NCBI GenBank assembly: GCA_017551025.1
Contig: JAFZNG010000017.1
Span: 1 to 64,000 of the forward strand
DNA: 64,000 nt
Direction: 5' to 3'
From: Paludibacteraceae bacterium
GTDB lineage: Bacteria; Bacteroidota; Bacteroidia; Bacteroidales; Paludibacteraceae
Position 1 is the stretch's first letter. Every line of letters begins with the position of its first letter. A program made the translations under genes and the position numbers. The notes under the pieces are model-generated. The model did not search any database, was not told where the DNA came from, and saw only the letters and a list, made by a program, of their open reading frames with translations. Of the stretch, positions 51,167 through 58,581 are shown piece by piece.

Positions 51167-51605
51167 CGCCGTCGGAATAGCCGGTATGGTTGTAGACGAT
51201 ATTTCCCTTAGAATCAAGCACAAAGACATGCGGTACGTTCTGGACGTTCATCGCCCGCTTGAGCGTACCGTTCGGGTCGAGCAGCACGCGAAACTCCCAA
51301 CCGTTGCCCTCGACAAGCGGACGCACTTTCTGCACGTCCTGTCCCTGGTCGATAGAGACGAGGATGATCTCGACGCCCGTCTCGTCCTGCCAGTCGTCGT
51401 AGAGTTCGTGGAGCGCCTTGAGTTCGCGCATACAGGGTTTGCACCAGGTGGCGAAGAAAGCAATGATAACGGGTTTGCCCGACTTTGCAAGCGAGGCAAC
51501 CGACACATTACGGCCGTGGGTATCACGCAGCGTTACATCGGGCATAGCTGCGTAACTCGCAAGTGTTGCGAGGCAGAGCAATAGGCTAAGAAGGAGTTTT
51601 TTCAT
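51135..51605 (-). CDS. TlpA-family periplasmic thiol-disulfide oxidoreductase
   Basis: The 156-residue protein has a signal peptide (MKKLLLSLLLCLATLASYAA) and one thioredoxin fold with FFATWCKPCMREL (C55-x-x-C58), the cis-Pro region NVQNVPHVFVLD and a C-terminal helix. It probably reduces or repairs disulfides in exported proteins; the CxxC lipoproteins encoded downstream are natural partners (inference). Confidence 0.88.
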   Translation of the reverse strand: MKKLLLSLLLCLATLASYAAMPDVTLRDTHGRNVSVASLAKSGKPVIIAFFATWCKPCMRELKALHELYDDWQDETGVEIILVSIDQGQDVQKVRPLVEGNGWEFRVLLDPNGTLKRAMNVQNVPHVFVLDSKGNIVYNHTGYSDGDERTLRKYLR

Positions 51606-51616
51606 AAGGGGTTACG

Positions 51617-51672
51617 GTGTATGGTGTATAGTGTATAGTGTATGGTGTATGGTGTATGGTGTATGGTGTGTG
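51617..51672. repeat. Heptad tandem repeat, eight units, upstream of tlpA-like gene
   Basis: Plus-strand units are GTGTATG, GTGTATA, GTGTATA, then four of GTGTATG, then GTGTGTG. They fill most of the 85-bp junction between the SDR stop (51691) and the tlpA-like start (51605). The family matches the coding array at 49049. Confidence 0.9.
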
Positions 51673-51690
51673 GGAGTTTTTATGTCTCGG

Positions 51691-52476
51691 TCACTGACCG
51701 TTGAACATCGGCATGCGACGCATGACGGCGAAGACGAGCCAATCTGGTAAGTGATTGATAATGGGCACGATAATATGATTCCACGCACCCGGCATTGATC
51801 GTTTGCGGCGGGAATAGAACAAGTGGTGCAAGGCCTTGTGCACCAGTCGCTCGGGCGGCATCGTAATACCTACCCCGCGCAAGATACGTCCGAACTTCTC
51901 ACCGAAAGGCAACAGGCCGGTATCGGTACTGCCGGGCGTGACGGCCAGCACATGAACGCCTTGCGGACGCATCTCGTACCACAACGCCCGCGAGAAATTC
52001 AGCAGATAACTCTTCGATGCATTATAGCATACGATACTCGGCATCGCCATCCATGCGGACATTGAGGACATGTTGAGAATGAAACCTTTGCGGCGCCGGA
52101 TCATGTCGGGGGCAAAGAGACGACAGAGTTTGGTAGCTGTCATGATATGCAGCATCAGCAGGGTCTCGATACGACGCATCGGCACACGAATAAACTGATC
52201 GAAGATCAGCATACCGGCATTGTTGATGAGCACCTCTACCTCGATCTGTTCTTTTTGGCAGAAAGCGTAGATCTCATCGGCGGCCTCCATGCGACTGAGA
52301 TCGATATACAAAGAGCGCGTGCGCACGCCGTAGGTTTGAGCCAGCGATTCGGCTACTTCACGGAGTTCCCGCTCCTGATTACTTACCAAGAGGAGATCGT
52401 AGTGATAATCACGTGCCAACTGGGTGGCATATTGTAGTCCGATGCCGGACGAAGCGCCGGTCACTAATGCATACAT
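51691..52476 (-). CDS. Short-chain dehydrogenase/reductase (SDR), copy 1
   Basis: The 261-residue protein has the classical SDR signs: TGASSGIGLQYATQLA, NNAG, SSM and YNASK (catalytic Tyr and Lys). A hydrophobic C-terminal segment (NHLPDWLVFAVMRRMPMF) resembles membrane-associated hydroxysteroid dehydrogenases. It is about half identical by eye to the SDR at 53143, the two flanking a HAD gene. With the OYE-type and steroid reductase-like genes upstream, a keto-steroid or bile-acid 3-hydroxyl oxidoreductase is a reasonable reading. Confidence 0.82.
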   Translation of the reverse strand: MYALVTGASSGIGLQYATQLARDYHYDLLLVSNQERELREVAESLAQTYGVRTRSLYIDLSRMEAADEIYAFCQKEQIEVEVLINNAGMLIFDQFIRVPMRRIETLLMLHIMTATKLCRLFAPDMIRRRKGFILNMSSMSAWMAMPSIVCYNASKSYLLNFSRALWYEMRPQGVHVLAVTPGSTDTGLLPFGEKFGRILRGVGITMPPERLVHKALHHLFYSRRKRSMPGAWNHIIVPIINHLPDWLVFAVMRRMPMFNGQ

Positions 52477-52486
52477 TCGGAATTCA

Positions 52487-52508
52487 AAATTAAAAATTAA
52501 AAATTATT
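52487..52508. repeat. Heptad tandem repeat between HAD gene and SDR copy 1
   Basis: AATTAAA-type units on the plus strand fill the 27-bp junction. The HAD stop codon (TAA) begins the array on the coding strand. Confidence 0.75.
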
Positions 52509-53136
52509 TTAATTGTATATCGAATTCGGCGAGTTGGGCGGGCCAATTGGCGTCCGTGGCTTGTAGGGTCTGGAAGCCAAACGTACGACCGGTCTCGATA
52601 TTCGCCGGCAGGTCGTCGATATAAAGCGTCTCTTCGGGTCGGATACCCGTCTCGCGCAGTACGAGCTGGTAGCATCGCGGATCGGGTTTGGACAGGTGGA
52701 TCTCGTTACTGAAGAAGATACGACGTGCCTGACGGATTTCGGGACAATGGTTCAGCGTCCAATCAACATGCAACTCATTAATATTACTGAGCACATAGAT
52801 CGTATAGCCCCGTACTATAAGGCTGCGCAGGAGTTGTTTACGTTCTTCGGGTATGCCCAGCAGCATGGCAAACCATGCTTCTTTGACCTGCTCGGGCGTC
52901 GTTCCGGGACGGCAGGCCGAGAGGATGGTATGAATAAACTCATCCGTGGTGATCTCACCCACCTGATAGCGGTCGATCAGTTCAGAGTCATGTCCGCCCA
53001 ACAATCCCTGCGCCGTAATATGGGCCTCCTGTCCATCCGGTGACAATAATGCACGAAAAGCCTCCAGCGAACGACGTACGTCGAGGTCGATAAGCACCCC
53101 GCCGAGATCGAACAATATGTTTTTAATATTGGTCAT
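52504..53136 (-). CDS. HAD superfamily hydrolase (YihX-like)
   Basis: The 210-residue protein has motif I as LFDLGGVLIDLD, motif II as YVLSNIN, motif III Lys in HLSKPDPRCYQ and motif IV Asp residues in YIDDLP. The cap insert after motif I is helical, as in YihX-type sugar-phosphate or nucleotide phosphatases. Substrate unknown. It lies between the two SDR genes. Confidence 0.85.
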   Translation of the reverse strand: MTNIKNILFDLGGVLIDLDVRRSLEAFRALLSPDGQEAHITAQGLLGGHDSELIDRYQVGEITTDEFIHTILSACRPGTTPEQVKEAWFAMLLGIPEERKQLLRSLIVRGYTIYVLSNINELHVDWTLNHCPEIRQARRIFFSNEIHLSKPDPRCYQLVLRETGIRPEETLYIDDLPANIETGRTFGFQTLQATDANWPAQLAEFDIQLK

Positions 53137-53142
53137 TGACTG

Positions 53143-53970
53143 TTATTTCTGGTACTTACCGACATACTTCATCGCGAGGAAGAGCAACCAGTCGGGTGTA
53201 TGCTTCAGTAGCGGCGTTGATAGCCAGTTGATCACACCCGGCGTATCGGCTTTGCGGTTACGGAACATCTTACGTAGCGCCCGCTTCACGAGTTTCTCGG
53301 GCGGGATACTTACGGTGAGGTTCACCGCCAGACGGCGCAGGTTAGGTGCTAAGCCAAACAAAGCCGTATCCACCGCTCCGGGGGCCATGACGGTAATACC
53401 TACGTTCTGCGGACGCAGTTCATACCAAAGCGACTTGGAGAAATTGTAGATAAACGCCTTGGTGGCATTATAGGTCTGGATACCCGGCATCGCCATCCAT
53501 GCGGACATAGAGGACATATTCAGGATATAACCTTTCATGCGTCGATGGCCGCAGATACGCTGCTTGGCCTCCTCGGCCGTCAACCTACGATGAAGCATAT
53601 CTTCGCCGAAGAGACGGGTCAACTTGGCAACGGTAATCATGTGCAGTTGCAGCATCAATTCGATACGCTTCATGGAGGTCTCGCAATAGGGGTTGAAGAA
53701 GAACACACCGGCATTATTGACCAGAATATCTACTACGTAGCCCTGCTCGTGACACCAAGCGTGGAGCACCTCCGCTGCGTCTTGTTTGCTCAGGTCTGCA
53801 TAGCGGGCGATAGTCCGCACGCCATACTGCTTCTTGAGGTCTTCGGCCACTTGCTGCAACTCCGCCTCCTGGTTGCTTACCAAGAGCAGATCACACTGAT
53901 AATCACGTGCCAACTGGGTGGCGTACTGCAAGCCGATACCGCTACTTGCTCCGGTTACTAATGCTAACAT
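53143..53970 (-). CDS. Short-chain dehydrogenase/reductase (SDR), copy 2
   Basis: The 275-residue paralogue of the 51691 protein has TGASSGIGLQYATQLARDY, NNAG, MSSMSAWMAMPGIQTYNATK and a hydrophobic C-terminal end (LKHTPDWLLFLAMKYVG). It carries an extra stretch (HRRLTAEEAKQRICGHRRM) absent from copy 1. The two may be a pair of opposite stereospecificity, or one may be a duplicate. It follows the OYE-type gene by 26 bp, filled with a heptad repeat. Confidence 0.82.
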   Translation of the reverse strand: MLALVTGASSGIGLQYATQLARDYQCDLLLVSNQEAELQQVAEDLKKQYGVRTIARYADLSKQDAAEVLHAWCHEQGYVVDILVNNAGVFFFNPYCETSMKRIELMLQLHMITVAKLTRLFGEDMLHRRLTAEEAKQRICGHRRMKGYILNMSSMSAWMAMPGIQTYNATKAFIYNFSKSLWYELRPQNVGITVMAPGAVDTALFGLAPNLRRLAVNLTVSIPPEKLVKRALRKMFRNRKADTPGVINWLSTPLLKHTPDWLLFLAMKYVGKYQK

Positions 53971-53973
53971 TCG

Positions 53974-53998
53974 AATTAAAAATTAAAAATTTAAAATT
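53974..53998. repeat. Heptad tandem repeat between OYE-type gene and SDR copy 2
   Basis: AATTAAA-type units (one with an extra T) from the SDR ATG region up to the OYE stop codon at 53997. Confidence 0.75.
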
Positions 53999-55286
53999 AC
54001 GAATTATACTGTTCTTCTACCGACTTTTTGGCCTGGGCTTCGAGTTTGGTTATCTCGCGCTGGATACGAGCAGGTATTACCTCGCCGTCACGCTCGACGC
54101 ACTCGTGGCACTTCATATTGAGCGTGTACATACGGCCTACACAGTAGTTGGAACGGCCGCAACCGGCATGGTAGTGCGGGTCGGCCTGTACATGGTGTAC
54201 GAACTCCGGATCCTTGATTAGTACGTGGGCAATCTGGAAGAGTTCGAAGCCCTCGTTCATGATCTGCTGACAGTTGTCGCCCGACTGTACACCACCCACG
54301 TAGATAAGCGGGATTTGAATGTCCTTCAATGCCTCCTGGAACAATTTGGCCTTGTCCATAAAATAGAGTTCACGGAACGGCGAGGTAGGCAGCATAATCT
54401 GGTGAACACCCGGGATATTCAGTGCGGCTTTGAGCCACCAGAACGACTTGGTCGGCATATAATGCGCCAGGGTCTTATAGGGCATCGCACCACTCAAAAT
54501 GGTCATCGGCGAACGGCTGACCGTACCGCCCGAAAGGACGATACCATGCACGTTATGACGGGCAATCTCCTTGGCTATGCGGATACCCTCCTCCACGGAG
54601 ACACCCTTCCAGCAGTCATCAAACATGTTGGTCTTTACTACTACCGCCAGGTCGTCCTTGGCATGCTTCATAACCTCATCGAGCACCTCGTTGAGGAAGC
54701 GCACGCGGTTCTCAAAGCTACCGCCGTACTCGTCGTGACGGTGGTTGGTGCGCGGTGCGAGGAACTGAGAAATCAGATAGGCATGACCGGCATGGATTTC
54801 CACGCAATCGAAACCGCACGTACGGGCCCAATCTACCGCCTCACCGAACTTACGAACGAGATCATGGATCTCCGACACCTTCAGTCGACGGTGGATAGTA
54901 GGCGAATAGAGGTTGAACCATGTATCGGCACTGACCGGCATACAATGGCAGGTATAGAAGTGGGTCATATTACCGCAGTGACCGAGCTGGATACTGGCCT
55001 TGGCGCCCTGAGCATGAATGGCGTCGGTCATGCGCTTCATATCGGGGATAATCTCCTCGCGCACATACAGTTGGCCGTCGAACGACACACCGCTCAGATC
55101 CACGGCGCAATATGCCACCGTGGTCATACCTACGCCACCGCGAGCAACGCTCACGTGGTAGTCTTGCAGTTCCTGGGTCGGCTTGTTCGCACGCGCCATA
55201 TTCTCAAAAGCAGCACTGCGGATAATACGATTCCGCAGCGTGATAGGTCCCAATTGGAAGGGAGTGAAAAGCTTCGATTCTTTCAT
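53997..55286 (-). CDS. Old Yellow Enzyme-type flavin reductase with Cys-rich tail
   Basis: The 429-residue protein has the FMN TIM-barrel start FTPFQLGPITLRNRIIRSA, the active-site block HAGHAYLISQFLAPRTNHRHDEYGGSFENR and the phosphate loop IYVGGVQSG. After the barrel it has C-x-x-S-N-x-C...KCHEC (CGRSNYCVGRMYT and MKCHECVE), a cluster-binding segment as in 2,4-dienoyl-CoA reductase and BaiCD-type enzymes, but the flavodoxin/NAD domain of those larger enzymes is missing. Known bile-acid 5-beta-reductases are of this family. The substrate is inferred from the neighbours. Confidence 0.82.
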   Translation of the reverse strand: MKESKLFTPFQLGPITLRNRIIRSAAFENMARANKPTQELQDYHVSVARGGVGMTTVAYCAVDLSGVSFDGQLYVREEIIPDMKRMTDAIHAQGAKASIQLGHCGNMTHFYTCHCMPVSADTWFNLYSPTIHRRLKVSEIHDLVRKFGEAVDWARTCGFDCVEIHAGHAYLISQFLAPRTNHRHDEYGGSFENRVRFLNEVLDEVMKHAKDDLAVVVKTNMFDDCWKGVSVEEGIRIAKEIARHNVHGIVLSGGTVSRSPMTILSGAMPYKTLAHYMPTKSFWWLKAALNIPGVHQIMLPTSPFRELYFMDKAKLFQEALKDIQIPLIYVGGVQSGDNCQQIMNEGFELFQIAHVLIKDPEFVHHVQADPHYHAGCGRSNYCVGRMYTLNMKCHECVERDGEVIPARIQREITKLEAQAKKSVEEQYNS

Positions 55287-55292
55287 TCTTTC

Positions 55293-55324
55293 GTAATGAC
55301 GTAATTACGTAATGACGTAATGAC
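55293..55324. repeat. Octad tandem repeat between the 5-alpha-reductase-like and OYE-type genes
   Basis: Plus-strand units are GTAATGAC, GTAATTAC, GTAATGAC and GTAATGAC, in the 48-bp junction. Confidence 0.85.
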
Positions 55325-55334
55325 GACAGTTTTT

Positions 55335-56147
55335 TTAATAGATAAACGGTATGATTCGTTTCAGTTTCTTTGCATCGAATTCGTCAGGGAATTCCTCCTG
55401 GTACTTGCGGTAGATCGCATTGCTACGCGGCACGAGGTTGCAGCACGAGAACCAGAAGAACAGCAGTCCTGCCAGCGACCAGGTCAGGATAGCAAAACCG
55501 AGCCACTCGGTGATCTCACCCAGGTAATTGGCACTGGTCACATAGCGGTACATACCTTTCTTAGGCAGATAATGATTGGTATCGCCCGGCTTACGAAGAT
55601 GGCGGATCACATGGTCGGAGTGCATATTAATACCCCAGCCCAAGAAGAAGATCAGCGTACCGATGATAAAGCGCGGATCGGTCAACCATGCCGTAGAATA
55701 CAGATGAGAGTAATACGGATCCAGCGGCGCTATATGGAAGAGGAAATAACCCTGGATATAACCGTTGATCAGGTTCCATGCCACCGACATAATCATGATA
55801 GCAAACGGCATCTTGCTCTTACCCTTCAAGAGGAAGGGGAAGATAAACGAGCGCTGGAAATAATGGAACTCAAAGATCAGGAAGAAAATCCAGTACGGAG
55901 CCTGCTTCACGATAGGCGCCAGTTGCGGATCACCGTAGGCCTTGAAGTACTCGTAGAGCACCACAAAGAAGACCGGGCACTCCATGAGTAGCCATCCGGC
56001 TTTGTTGTTCATCGACGGGCCCCACTTCTCAGAGCGCATCTTACCATAACCGGCATCCACAAAATAGAGGGATACAAAGACAACCAATCCTACCAAAAAC
56101 ATGATAAAGATCAGGTCGCCAAATGAACTGTTTAATAATTCAAGCAT
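55335..56147 (-). CDS. Steroid 5-alpha-reductase-like membrane enzyme
   Basis: The 270-residue protein has about six to seven hydrophobic segments and the C-terminal signature of the 3-oxo-5-alpha-steroid 4-dehydrogenase family: GINMHSDHVIRHLRKPGD, SANYLGEITEWLGFAIL and RSNAIYRKYQEEFPDEF. Such enzymes use NADPH to reduce the 4,5-double bond of 3-keto-4-ene steroids. It is the first gene of the SDR/OYE cluster and has its own promoter. Confidence 0.85.
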   Translation of the reverse strand: MLELLNSSFGDLIFIMFLVGLVVFVSLYFVDAGYGKMRSEKWGPSMNNKAGWLLMECPVFFVVLYEYFKAYGDPQLAPIVKQAPYWIFFLIFEFHYFQRSFIFPFLLKGKSKMPFAIMIMSVAWNLINGYIQGYFLFHIAPLDPYYSHLYSTAWLTDPRFIIGTLIFFLGWGINMHSDHVIRHLRKPGDTNHYLPKKGMYRYVTSANYLGEITEWLGFAILTWSLAGLLFFWFSCCNLVPRSNAIYRKYQEEFPDEFDAKKLKRIIPFIY

Positions 56148-56181
56148 ATTGTTGTTGTATTTATATTCACAAAAAAGCGTA

Positions 56182-56213
56182 CAAAGGTACGAAATATATT
56201 TCGTATAGGCAAA
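56182..56213 (-). promoter_or_regulatory. Promoter of the steroid-reductase-like cluster
   Basis: On the minus strand TTTG lies at 56213-56210 and TACCTTTG at 56189-56182, with a 20-base gap. It begins 7 bp after the stop of the DMT gene, so the cluster is transcribed on its own. No further promoter of this type is seen before 46892. Confidence 0.7.
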
Positions 56214-56219
56214 AAAATC

Positions 56220-57161
56220 TTAACAATCGGACACTTTTTCTCGTTTTTGGCATATAAATAGCCCAAGAATGATGAGTGCGATCCCCAGCCACTTACCCAT
56301 AGGAAGGCGTTCGCCGAAGAAGAGCAGCATCCATAAAGCGGTAAAAGCGGGACGGATATTGTTGAAGGCGTTCGCCTGCGTTACACCCACTTGGCGCAAG
56401 GCGTAGCAGAACAGGATAAACGCGATCACGCTGGCAAAAACCGTCAGATAGGCCACGCTTATGATAGCCGTTGGCCATTGGCTGCTGGCCATTAGCGTAG
56501 CGAAATCAATCACCGTCGCTTCTCGCCACAACCAGATGGGAATAAAGAACAATAGGCTGATGAGTTGGGCATAGAAGATAAAGCTGAGCGAACTATAACG
56601 AGCCGGCACCTTACGCATCATAATCGAGTCGATAACCGCCGCCGATACAGCGGCAAAGGCGAGCAGGATCCCCCAATAGTTGCCGATGGCATACGTAGTG
56701 CTCCCCACCAGTGTCAGTACAAAAACGCCCAATGTAGACACAAGAATGCCTATGATATTATACCGCGTAACGCGTTCGCGTAGCATCACGGCCGCAAATA
56801 CGGGACTCAACAACGGACTGGTACTGAGCAAGGTCTCGGCAATCGTTGGACTGTTGAGTGCATCATAGGTAAAGGTCTCGAGCAGATAATACAAGAACGG
56901 TTGACAAAAACCGGCTATCAAGAAAAGCGGCAAGTCGCGCCATGCCAGTTTTTGCAGTCCGAAGAGCGGATTATTACGGCAGATAAGACCGATGCACAGC
57001 ATGAGCAGTACGGCGGGCGTAAAGCGCATGACAATCAGCGTAAACGGAGGCAGTACGGCGAGCGCGTGCTTGATCGCGATACCGCTCACCGACCAAATGA
57101 TCATCGATACGATTAGAGCGATGACGGCCAGGTATTGTGTTCTATTCCCGCCAGACGGCAT
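56220..57161 (-). CDS. DMT/EamA family transporter
   Basis: The 313-residue protein from MPSGGNRTQYLAVIALIVS has ten hydrophobic segments in two EamA repeats (RFTPAVLLMLCIGL, and FNNIRPAFTALWMLLFFGERLPMGKWLGIALIILGLF with the end motif GExLxxxxxxGxxLIxxGL). Likely a metabolite exporter; substrate unknown. The start at 57161 overlaps the acyltransferase by 49 bp; the frame from 57290 mostly reads that gene. A heptad array at 56466 encodes part of a cytoplasmic loop (TLMASSQWPTAI). Confidence 0.85.
   Translation of the reverse strand: MPSGGNRTQYLAVIALIVSMIIWSVSGIAIKHALAVLPPFTLIVMRFTPAVLLMLCIGLICRNNPLFGLQKLAWRDLPLFLIAGFCQPFLYYLLETFTYDALNSPTIAETLLSTSPLLSPVFAAVMLRERVTRYNIIGILVSTLGVFVLTLVGSTTYAIGNYWGILLAFAAVSAAVIDSIMMRKVPARYSSLSFIFYAQLISLLFFIPIWLWREATVIDFATLMASSQWPTAIISVAYLTVFASVIAFILFCYALRQVGVTQANAFNNIRPAFTALWMLLFFGERLPMGKWLGIALIILGLFICQKREKVSDC
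56466..56496. repeat. In-frame heptad repeat in the DMT transporter gene
   Basis: Plus-strand units are GCCGTTG, GCCATTG, GCTGCTG, GCCATTA and GCG, close to the families at 14090 and 38477. Confidence 0.72.
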
Positions 57162-58012
57162 ATAGTCGTATGTGTTAGGTTTAACAATCGTTCGGTCTCC
57201 TCGCCACGAGGACGCGAAGTATCCGGATAAATAGGTGCACCTATCGTCACCTGTGTCAGCGGTTCGTCCTTCGGTCCGAACAGTCGCCACAATCCCGTTC
57301 GGGGACGATACGTGATCGCAAACGGTAACAAAGGCTTGTTGTACTTATATGCCATTGTGAACGCACCTTTCTGGAAGGGGCGAAGGGGCTTGTACCAGTC
57401 CCAACGCTTGGCTTCGGGGAAGATATGAAACCAGTAACCCTTTTCGTGGTAGCGGTCGAAAGCGGCATTAAAGGCCTTCATTGCACTCAGTCCTGCTTCG
57501 GCTTCAGGTATAGGTACACCACCGACCATGGTCAGGAAGACCTGATCCTTGGTGCGGAAATTAGGTGCAAACATCGGAATACGCGTATGCGGGGAAGCAT
57601 GAAAGGTAGTCAGTACCGAGGCGCAATCGTGGCGGTAACAATGGTTGGCTACGGTGATGGCACCGCGACTCATATCAAACCGGCGCAACCATCGGCGCAC
57701 ACTGCAGGACGAGCGATGCCAACGCGTCTCGCCCTCCACACGCCAGCGAAGACCATACCTGAGCCGCAAAATCCAGCCTAAGAGACGGAGCACGAACAGA
57801 TAGCCGAAGCCTATACACATGCGATTAGCCAGCGACTCATCGAAATACGGATAGGCGGCATCCACGGCCGGGAAGTCGCGATCATACACGGGTTTGTACA
57901 GGCCTACGTACGGATCATCCTCAGGATAATCTGTCGTGACGGGCGGCACGTATGTGCCCGGAGTGACTTGTAAATCTTGATAACGTTTGTTCATTGTTAT
58001 ATTTGTCGTCAT
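57113..58012 (-). CDS. PlsC-like acyltransferase
   Basis: The 299-residue protein has the acyltransferase motif HX4D as NHCYRHDC, a second motif region PMFAPNFRTKDQ and FPEAKRW in place of the FPEGTRS block, with a hydrophobic segment at LANRMCIGFGYLFVLRLLGWIL. It likely transfers an acyl chain to a glycerophosphate or similar lipid acceptor at the inner membrane. The N-terminal 60 residues are Pro- and Tyr-rich and unusual. The ATG lies in an octad repeat. Confidence 0.8.
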   Translation of the reverse strand: MTTNITMNKRYQDLQVTPGTYVPPVTTDYPEDDPYVGLYKPVYDRDFPAVDAAYPYFDESLANRMCIGFGYLFVLRLLGWILRLRYGLRWRVEGETRWHRSSCSVRRWLRRFDMSRGAITVANHCYRHDCASVLTTFHASPHTRIPMFAPNFRTKDQVFLTMVGGVPIPEAEAGLSAMKAFNAAFDRYHEKGYWFHIFPEAKRWDWYKPLRPFQKGAFTMAYKYNKPLLPFAITYRPRTGLWRLFGPKDEPLTQVTIGAPIYPDTSRPRGEETERLLNLTHTTICRLAGIEHNTWPSSL

Positions 58013-58038
58013 GACGTCATTTCGTCATTTCGTCATTA
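58007..58038. repeat. Octad tandem repeat spanning HAD stop to acyltransferase start
   Basis: Plus-strand units are CGTCATGA, CGTCATTT, CGTCATTT and CGTCATTA. The HAD stop (58036-58038) and the acyltransferase ATG (58010-58012) both lie in the array. Confidence 0.85.
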
Positions 58039-58581
58039 CGAAATTAATAAAAACCGTGCTCCAATCATTCTGGCGGTCTCGCCGTCGGTATCGTCGCGGT
58101 CGCCGACAAAGAGCGTTGTGGCGGGTTCGGCCTTTAGGCGTCGGAGCACCTCCATGGCCGCTTCGCGAGAGGGTTTGCGAGCCCCCAACGAAGGCGAGTC
58201 GGCCAGCACGGCAAACCAGCGGGCATCGATACCCAGCACCACCAATTTATCTTCGATACAGCTATAGTCCGAATACACGGCCAACGGTATGCCCTGCCGG
58301 TGGCACTCCCGGATGAGGTCCAGCACCTCTTCGCGGCGGGGGCAATACTGCCCTATGAGACGAACCATCGTGGGCAAATAGATGCGCCTGTACCAGCGGG
58401 TACGGGTAATGCCGCGCCACCAGCACCCACGCGCCAAGCGGTCTACCGCCATCAGTGGTAGGCTCCACCATAGGCGGCGCACCATACGGCGCGAAAGGCC
58501 CTGCTTATTGTACAGCGTTCCGTCCAGGTCGAGAACGACGCTCTTGACGCCGCTTAGCACGTGCTTTTTGTCTTTCATCAA
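58036..58581 (-). CDS. HAD superfamily hydrolase overlapping the GH3 gene
   Basis: The 181-residue protein has motif I VVLDLDGTLYNKQGLS, motif II VYSDYS and motif III/IV GARKPSREA then FVGDRDDTDGETARM. It is a phosphatase of unknown substrate. The start ATG at 58581 must be used because motif I lies at residues 16-22, so the gene overlaps the GH3 end by 77 bp in another frame. Confidence 0.82.
   Translation of the reverse strand: MMKDKKHVLSGVKSVVLDLDGTLYNKQGLSRRMVRRLWWSLPLMAVDRLARGCWWRGITRTRWYRRIYLPTMVRLIGQYCPRREEVLDLIRECHRQGIPLAVYSDYSCIEDKLVVLGIDARWFAVLADSPSLGARKPSREAAMEVLRRLKAEPATTLFVGDRDDTDGETARMIGARFLLIS

Noticed and set aside
51617..51672. CRISPR-like array
   Set aside because: Units are 7 bp with no spacers and no cas genes; it is a simple tandem repeat.
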